A stretch of DNA of 64,000 nt from Amycolatopsis roodepoortensis (GTDB taxonomy: Bacteria > Actinomycetota > Actinomycetes > Mycobacteriales > Pseudonocardiaceae): the NCBI RefSeq assembly GCF_014873915.1, contig NZ_JADBEJ010000005.1, forward strand, positions 1,550,001 to 1,614,000, read 5' to 3'. Under the pieces are notes generated by a model. The model did no database searches, was not told the origin of the DNA, and saw nothing but the letters and a program-made list of their open reading frames with translations. Positions 59,456 through 64,000 of the stretch are shown one piece after another (position 1 is the stretch's first letter; each line of letters begins with the position of its first letter). Both the position numbers and the translations under genes were made by a program.

Positions 59456-61005
59456 CCGGAGAGTTCGACTACATCGTCGTCGGCGGCGGGACGGCGGGTT
59501 CGGTGGTCGCGGCGAGACTCTCGGAAGACCCGGACGTCACCGTGGCGCTCCTCGAAGCCGGACCGTCCGATGTGGACGATCCGGCGGTACTGGCACTGAC
59601 GAAGTGGATGGCACTGCTGGAATCCGGCTACGACTGGGACTACCTGGTCGAGCCGCAGGAGTCCGGCAACTCCTTCCTGCGCCACGCTCGCGCGCGGGTG
59701 CTCGGCGGCTGCTCGTCGCACAACTCGTGCATCGCGTTCTGGGCGCCGGCGGAAGACCTCGACGAATGGGCGTCGCTCGGCCTGCCCGGCTGGGCCGCGA
59801 AGGATATTTTCCCGCTGTACCAACGTCTTGAGACCAACGACGGCCCCGGCGACCACCACGGCCGTTCCGGCCCGGTGACGATCCGCTCGGTGCCACCGAA
59901 CGACCCGACCGGTGTCGCGCTGCTGCAGGCCTGCGAGCAGGCGGGAATCCCGAGGATGGAGTTCAACTCGGGCAAGACCGTGACGCACGGGGCGAACTGG
60001 TTCCAGATCAACGCGCGCGAGGACGGCACGCGGTCGTCGGCGTCGGTGTCGTACCTGCACCCGATCATCGGCAAGCGGCCGAATCTGGAGATCATCACCG
60101 GCGCCCGTGTCCGGCGGCTGCTGTTCGACGGCAAACGCTGCACCGGGGCGGAATACCTGGCCGACGACCTGATCCACGGTGTTCCGCTGCGCGCGCGGCG
60201 TGAGGTGATTCTTTCGTCGGGCGCGATCGACACGCCGAAGCTCCTGATGCTGTCGGGAATCGGCCCCGCTTCCCATTTGCGCGAGGTCGGCGTGGACGTG
60301 CTGGTCGACTCCCCCGGCGTCGGCGAGAACCTGCAGGATCACCCCGAAGGCGTCATCCAGTGGGACGCGCTGCAGCCGATGACGACCGAATCCACGCAAT
60401 GGTGGGAGATCGGCATCTTCACCACCACGGAGGAAGGTCTCGACCGGCCGGACCTGATGTTCCACTACGGCTCGGTGCCGTTCGACATGAACACCCTCCG
60501 GCAGGGGTATCCGACCACGGAGAACGGCTTCTGCCTGACCCCGAACGTCACGCGGTCACGATCGACCGGGACGGTGCGGCTGCGCAGCCGCGACTACCGG
60601 GACAAGCCGAAGGTGGACCCGCGGTACTTCACCGACGAGCACGACATGCGCGTGATGACCTACGGCATCAAACTGGCGCGCAAGATCGCCGAGCAGCCCG
60701 CGCTGGACGAATGGGCGGGCACGGAACTGGCGCCCGGCAAGGACGTCAAGACCGACGACGAGATCGCGGACTACCTGCGCAAGACGCACAACACGGTCTA
60801 TCACCCCTCGTGCACGGCGAAGATGGGCGGCGACGACGACCCGATGGCGGTGCTGGACGCGCGTCTGCGCGTGCGGGGCGTCGAGGGCCTGCGGGTCGCC
60901 GACGGTTCGGCGATGCCGTTCCTGGTCGCGGTGAACCCGTGCATCACGACGATGGCGATCGGTGAGAAGTGCGCGGACATGCTGAAGGAGGACGCGCCCT
61001 CCTAG
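59452..61005 (+). CDS. codA: Choline oxidase-like GMC flavoenzyme
   Basis: A 517-residue GMC oxidoreductase with FAD motif VVGGGTAGSVVAARLSE (9-25). Residues known to define choline oxidase of Arthrobacter globiformis are kept: H90 for covalent FAD attachment (GGCSSHNSC, Arthrobacter H99), S92 (S101), the Glu of DHPEGV (E312), the His of FHYGSVPFD (H351), V449 and H451 in NTVYHP (V464, H466), and N495 in AVNPCIT (N510). It is therefore likely a soluble, oxygen-using choline oxidase rather than a membrane-linked choline dehydrogenase, making betaine aldehyde and H2O2. The GTG start overlaps the permease stop. Confidence 0.85.
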   Translation: MTGEFDYIVVGGGTAGSVVAARLSEDPDVTVALLEAGPSDVDDPAVLALTKWMALLESGYDWDYLVEPQESGNSFLRHARARVLGGCSSHNSCIAFWAPAEDLDEWASLGLPGWAAKDIFPLYQRLETNDGPGDHHGRSGPVTIRSVPPNDPTGVALLQACEQAGIPRMEFNSGKTVTHGANWFQINAREDGTRSSASVSYLHPIIGKRPNLEIITGARVRRLLFDGKRCTGAEYLADDLIHGVPLRARREVILSSGAIDTPKLLMLSGIGPASHLREVGVDVLVDSPGVGENLQDHPEGVIQWDALQPMTTESTQWWEIGIFTTTEEGLDRPDLMFHYGSVPFDMNTLRQGYPTTENGFCLTPNVTRSRSTGTVRLRSRDYRDKPKVDPRYFTDEHDMRVMTYGIKLARKIAEQPALDEWAGTELAPGKDVKTDDEIADYLRKTHNTVYHPSCTAKMGGDDDPMAVLDARLRVRGVEGLRVADGSAMPFLVAVNPCITTMAIGEKCADMLKEDAPS

Positions 61006-61018
61006 GGCTCGCTCGCCC

Positions 61019-61052
61019 GGCCCCCTGGTTTCGGCCAGGGGGCCTTCTTCTT
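61019..61052 (+). terminator. Terminator of the betaine operon
   Basis: GGCCCCCTGG (61019-61028) and CCAGGGGGCC (61035-61044), 10-bp stem with a 6-nt loop, then TTCTTCTT. It begins 14 bp after the choline oxidase-like gene. Confidence 0.8.
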
Positions 61053-61238
61053 GCCCGGAAAATCGGTGGAGCGGCCGGTGCCGGGCCATTACCGTGCTGC
61101 CGGACCGCGTCGCCGAGCCGAAGGCCTGCCGTTGTACACCCTGTGAGACCTCCCGAGCGCTGATTTCGTCGCGCGTCGCGCCTGGGGCGCCGCGCTTCCT
61201 TTTGCTGCGGATTTCTCACTGGAACGGGTGTATTTCCT

Positions 61239-61781
61239 GTGCTCGAAAACTGGGTCGTCGTACCCACCTGCCTGCCTGTCGTCCTCCGCCGTTGCCGCTC
61301 CTGCCCCGCCGGGCGTTTCCGGGCGAACGGCAAATTCCGGGTCAACGCCAACCACAAACTCCTCGACGTCTGGCTTCTCGTGCGCTGTGTCGCGTGCGGG
61401 GACACCGCGAAGCTCACGATCCTGGAGCGGGTGAACGTGCGCTCCGTCCGTCCCGAGTTGCTGGACCGGCTGCACGAGAACGACCTGAGGTTGGCGGCCG
61501 AACTGCTCCAGGATCCGGCTGTGCTCCGCCGTAACCACGTCTCTCTCGACTGGGAGGGCGCCTGGCGGCTCGATACCGGTTCCTTGTGTGATGGGGACTT
61601 TCGCGATGTCTCGGTTCGTTTCGAGGCCCGGATTCCGCTTCGGCCTGTGCGGTTGATCGCCGAGGGGTGCGGTCTTTCGCGAGGTGAGGTCGAGAGGCTG
61701 ATCGAGGAGGGGAAGGTGGTTTCGGCGGTGCGGTTGAGCGGGAAGGTGTCACAGAACTTCACTTTTACGCTGAAACGCTGA
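61239..61781 (+). CDS. DUF1062 family protein
   Basis: A 180-residue protein of the DUF1062 family, which is annotated in many bacteria but has no role assigned. Two cysteine pairs near the N-terminus (RRCRSCPAG and VRCVACGD) suggest a zinc ribbon. The family-like segments are ANGKFRVNANHKLLDVWLL and the C-terminal ILERVNVRSV region, with an S4-like RNA-binding flavour in RLIAEGCGLSRGEVERLIEE. The gene stands alone after the betaine operon terminator. The GTG at 61239 has no clear ribosome site. A degenerate copy of the GTGAGTGG hairpin follows it. Confidence 0.82.
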   Translation: MLENWVVVPTCLPVVLRRCRSCPAGRFRANGKFRVNANHKLLDVWLLVRCVACGDTAKLTILERVNVRSVRPELLDRLHENDLRLAAELLQDPAVLRRNHVSLDWEGAWRLDTGSLCDGDFRDVSVRFEARIPLRPVRLIAEGCGLSRGEVERLIEEGKVVSAVRLSGKVSQNFTFTLKR

Positions 61782-61791
61782 TCTTGTGGTC

Positions 61792-61830
61792 CGTGAGTGG
61801 CAAGTTCTAACCATCCTTACCACTCACGAG
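61792..61830. repeat. Degenerate copy of the GTGAGTGG hairpin
   Basis: CGTGAGTGG (61792-61800) and CCACTCACG (61821-61829) frame a spacer with ATCCTTA, closely related to the perfect hairpin at 40610-40655. Here only the outer 9 bp pair well. It follows the DUF1062 stop by 11 bp and may still terminate it. Confidence 0.7.
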
Positions 61831-61967
61831 ACCCGACCTGTTGCGCCAGGGTGGGACCTTCACCAATCACGAGAGTCACGACGCACAGCACCTGAATCAC
61901 CCGTCAGTGGTAAATACGCAATTGGCCTTGTCGCTTAAAATTACAAATGATTCCGGTGGTCTTTTTC

Positions 61968-61973
61968 GATAAT
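61968..61973 (+). promoter_or_regulatory. Probable -10 box of a leaderless transcript
   Basis: GATAAT lies 8 bp before the GTG start at 61982, in a locally AT-rich stretch (about 61913-61980) unlike the rest of the window. The spacing fits transcription starting at or near the GTG, so the HNH gene's message is probably leaderless. No good -35 box is clear. Confidence 0.55.
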
Positions 61974-61981
61974 ATGGATAC

Positions 61982-63238
61982 GTGCCCGAGACGACCATTC
62001 CCGAACTGCCGCAGGAGCTGTGGCGCGCCGGCAAGCTGGAGCTTGCCCACGGCGTGACACACCTGCTGCAGGTCATGAGAGTGGCCTTGGCCGGGATGGG
62101 AAAGTACCTGGCGGAAGTGGAGTCGCGCGGCACGGAAGACTTGTTCGGCTATGGGAGCGCGGCGTCGTGGCTCGCCGACGTCGCCCGGATCTCCCGGGGC
62201 GACGCGCAAGACATGGTGAACCGGGCCCTGGCCTTGAACCCCGCGCCGAGCGTCGGCGGCGCGGGCGCCGTGTTCGCGCCCGCGACAGCCGCCGCGGCCG
62301 ACGACGGCGCGATCGGTGAGCAGCACATCGACCTGATCCTGGACATCCTGCGCAAAATCCCGTCCGACGTGCCCATGGACGAACGCGACGGCGTGGAGAA
62401 GATCCTCGCCGACCTCGCCCGCAACGCCGGGCCGAAAGAGATCGCCGAGGTCGGAGCCGACCTGCTCGCACACCTCGACCCCGATGGGAACGAGCCGAAG
62501 GACCCAGAACCGAAGCCGCCGCGCCGCGAGGTGTTCGTCGAGCGCCGCAAGGACGGCTTCTGGAAGCTCTCCGGCCTTCTCGACCCCGAGACCGGCGCCC
62601 GCACCGCTGCCGCACTGGACGCCTTCGGAGCGAAGCGGCCGGTCGACGAGTTCGGTCAAGCCGACCACCGGACCATGCCCCAGCGCCGAGGCGACGCGTG
62701 GGCCGACCTCCTCGACCTCGCCATCGCCTGCCCCGACCAACCGGGCACCTCCGGCTACCGCACGCTGGTGCACGTGACCGTCGGGCTCGATGCCCTGAAG
62801 ACCGGGCTCGGGACAGCATGCCTCGACTTCGTCGGCCGGATCACCGCCCGCGAAGCCCGGCTGGCCGCTTGCGATTGTTTGATGATCCCGGTGGTGCTCG
62901 GCGCCGCCGGTGAGCCTCTCGATGTCGGACGGATGAAACGCTTCGTCACCCCCGCCCAACGCCGGGCCTTGAACGTCCGCGACGGTGGTTGCGCCTTCCC
63001 TGGCTGCCATCGGGCGCCGAAGCACTGTCACGCCCACCATATTCGGCATTGGGCAGACGGTGGTCCCACCGATCTCCGGAACCTGGTCCTGCTTTGTTCC
63101 TTCCACCACCGGCTCATCCACCACGGTGACTGGCAGGTCCGAATGGCGCCGGACGGCATACCGGAATTCGTGCCGCCTCAATACCTCGATCCGCTACAGG
63201 TGCCACGGCGCAACACTCTCCACCGCGTCGCGACTTGA
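61982..63238 (+). CDS. DUF222/HNH endonuclease domain protein
   Basis: A 418-residue protein with the DUF222 domain over most of its length (about 20-300) and a C-terminal HNH nuclease domain. The HNH core is seen in CAFPGCHRAPKHCHAHHIRH and NLVLLCSFHHRLIHHG, with Cys and His ligands typical of the family. Such genes occur in multiple, diverging copies in Pseudonocardiaceae and related genera and are thought to be mobile, but no integrase or boundary repeats are seen here. The AT-rich promoter differs from its surroundings, which fits transfer. A terminator-like hairpin follows the stop. Confidence 0.9.
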   Translation: MPETTIPELPQELWRAGKLELAHGVTHLLQVMRVALAGMGKYLAEVESRGTEDLFGYGSAASWLADVARISRGDAQDMVNRALALNPAPSVGGAGAVFAPATAAAADDGAIGEQHIDLILDILRKIPSDVPMDERDGVEKILADLARNAGPKEIAEVGADLLAHLDPDGNEPKDPEPKPPRREVFVERRKDGFWKLSGLLDPETGARTAAALDAFGAKRPVDEFGQADHRTMPQRRGDAWADLLDLAIACPDQPGTSGYRTLVHVTVGLDALKTGLGTACLDFVGRITAREARLAACDCLMIPVVLGAAGEPLDVGRMKRFVTPAQRRALNVRDGGCAFPGCHRAPKHCHAHHIRHWADGGPTDLRNLVLLCSFHHRLIHHGDWQVRMAPDGIPEFVPPQYLDPLQVPRRNTLHRVAT

Positions 63239-63246
63239 TCCCACAC

Positions 63247-63286
63247 CCGAGGAGCCCGCCGACCGCACCGGCGACGGGCTCCTCGG
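63247..63286 (+). terminator. Hairpin after the HNH gene
   Basis: CCGAGGAGCCCG (63247-63258) and CGGGCTCCTCGG (63275-63286) pair over 12 bp with a 16-nt loop. No T-run follows. A separate 12-bp palindrome, GTCTCGCGAGAC, is at 63324-63335. The rest of the 235 bp to the next gene has no recognised feature. Confidence 0.65.
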
Positions 63287-63473
63287 CATGCCCATATGCG
63301 GCCTGGATGACAGCGAGTGCCGAGTCTCGCGAGACCTTCGCACGCTGAGGGTCAGGGCGAAAGCGGCGGACGCGGCGGGCGGTCCACTCACGACCGCCTG
63401 CTGAACTGAGTGTCACGAACCTCACCAAGCCGGCCCGGCAGCGACTGAGGCCCTTACCTACCCCCGAAACACC

Positions 63474-63851
63474 TCACTGCCACTCGGACCCCTCGAAATA
63501 AACGGCCGCCGGAGTCCCCCGATTTCCCGTCATCTGATCCAGCGCCCACGCCCGCCCGAAATCGGCCAGTGCGGGACCCGACCAATAGCCGGAGATACTG
63601 ATTCCCTTCCACAGCGGCATCTTCGGCCCATTCAGGGTTCCGTGACTGACCTGCACCTGCACCGCGCCTTCCACCCAGGTGAAGACGAAATGCGCGTACA
63701 TGAACATCCACGCCTGCCTGCCCAGCAGATCGCGCGCGAGCACCGGCCCCTCGGAGGGATAGGGCGCCGTGTAGATGACTTGTTTCCGGCCGCTCCGGTA
63801 ACTGATCTCCTGCGCCGTGACACCGGGAGGAAGCATTGACGGCTCTGCCAC
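63474..63851 (-). CDS. Hypothetical protein
   Basis: A 125-residue protein that I do not recognise. It has a central stretch that is hydrophobic and aromatic (RQAWMFMYAHFVFTWVEGAV), but too polar to be a clear membrane span, and an end rich in Gly and Trp (GYWSGPALADFGRAWALDQM). The GTG at 63851 has GGAGG about eight bases upstream. It is preceded, 3 bp away, by the stop of a 30-residue cysteine-rich miniprotein, so the two are almost certainly co-translated. Homologues of this small pair are the best route to a function. Confidence 0.7.
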   Translation of the reverse strand: MAEPSMLPPGVTAQEISYRSGRKQVIYTAPYPSEGPVLARDLLGRQAWMFMYAHFVFTWVEGAVQVQVSHGTLNGPKMPLWKGISISGYWSGPALADFGRAWALDQMTGNRGTPAAVYFEGSEWQ

Positions 63852-63854
63852 TCG

Positions 63855-63947
63855 TCAGTCCTCCACGATGGTGATCGTGCCGTGCCCGTCGCAGCCCGCA
63901 CAGCCCTTTCCGTCACAATCACCACATACCGAGGTAAGATAATCCAT
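63855..63947 (-). CDS. 30-residue CxxCxGxG miniprotein
   Basis: A short open frame read on the minus strand gives a 30-residue peptide starting MDYLTSVCGDCDGKGCAGCD and ending GHGTITIVED. It has four cysteines in CxxCxGKGCxGCxGHG, the pattern of a DnaJ-type zinc finger reduced to one knuckle. The stop is 3 bp before the start of the 125-residue gene, and that gene's ribosome site falls inside it, supporting translation. The frame is open further upstream for 14 codons without a start codon, so the ATG at 63947 is the only candidate. The rest of its operon is beyond the window edge. Confidence 0.6.
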   Translation of the reverse strand: MDYLTSVCGDCDGKGCAGCDGHGTITIVED

Positions 63948-64000
63948 AATTCGGAATCCGTCCGCGTCGAAGTGCCCGAAGTACCCGCATTACCTCGTGA

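Noticed and set aside
60931..60945. Loss of the catalytic Asn in the choline oxidase-like enzyme (VNPC instead of VNPN)
   Set aside because: Counting from the active-site His shows the catalytic Asn is the first one of the motif (N495), which is present. The Cys replaces the other Asn.
1..64000. tRNA or rRNA genes
   Set aside because: No GGTTCGAATCC-type T-loop with matching acceptor arms, and no rRNA-like conserved stretches, were recognised in the intergenic regions. A dedicated scan was not possible here.

Overview
The window is a chromosomal segment from a high-GC actinobacterium, most likely Amycolatopsis or a close relative in Pseudonocardiaceae. This assignment is inferred from the strong G/C bias at third codon positions, frequent GTG starts, the coproporphyrin-dependent haem genes (hemE, hemY, hemQ), a pruA/pruB/pruC-like proline locus, and several families of intergenic palindromes. 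I found no rRNA, tRNA, CRISPR array, prophage or insertion sequence. The only gene that looks mobile is a DUF222/HNH endonuclease at 61982-63238.

Layout. 25-5108: a small DUF2630 protein, thioredoxin, and proline catabolism (pruB, pruA) divergent from a PucR-type regulator. 5148-9122: flavin monooxygenase-like protein, DUF6221 protein, a stand-alone LigD-type polymerase domain, a GNAT acetyltransferase and a TVP38-like membrane protein. 9208-11713: membrane Ser/Thr kinase, a small membrane protein and MsrB. 11789-15613: three tandem TIGR04222-type membrane proteins, two of them ending in Gly/Ser/Cys-rich tails, followed by an overlapping DUF692 (MNIO) enzyme and a small partner. This is the most unusual locus in the window. 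15678-20855: haem operon hemE-hemY-hemQ with a CaiB-type protein, and DUF3000. 20856-21923: a 1-kb non-coding gap with three hairpins. 21924-23974: LuxR-type response regulator and ribonuclease D.

23982-32866: a TetR regulator divergent from a five-gene operon (permease, two DUF1989 proteins, biotin carboxylase, allophanate hydrolase) that matches guanidine (or urea) assimilation through allophanate. 33095-34688: VanY-like peptidase and a class A beta-lactamase lipoprotein, converging on a long perfect inverted repeat. 34874-38217: the fadA-fadB fatty acid oxidation operon. 38374-41473: a stand-alone FtsX extracellular domain, a Tat-exported PHP metallohydrolase and an aldo/keto reductase. 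41500-43301: a CutRS-like two-component system.

43529-52066: a PucR regulator divergent from a Na+/solute symporter, ureohydrolase, TPP-dependent decarboxylase, aldehyde dehydrogenase and NCS1 permease. The enzyme set fits the 2-ketoarginine to 4-guanidinobutyrate to GABA plus urea route. 52063-54203: SDR, TetR and DJ-1/PfpI genes. 54283-56187: dxs. 56443-61005: choline to glycine betaine genes (betaine aldehyde dehydrogenase, permease, choline oxidase-like flavoenzyme). 61239-63947: DUF1062, the HNH protein, and a partial operon with a 30-residue zinc-finger-like miniprotein. Overall the segment is rich in uptake and breakdown of small nitrogen compounds (proline, guanidine or urea, arginine derivatives, choline), each module with its own nearby regulator except choline.
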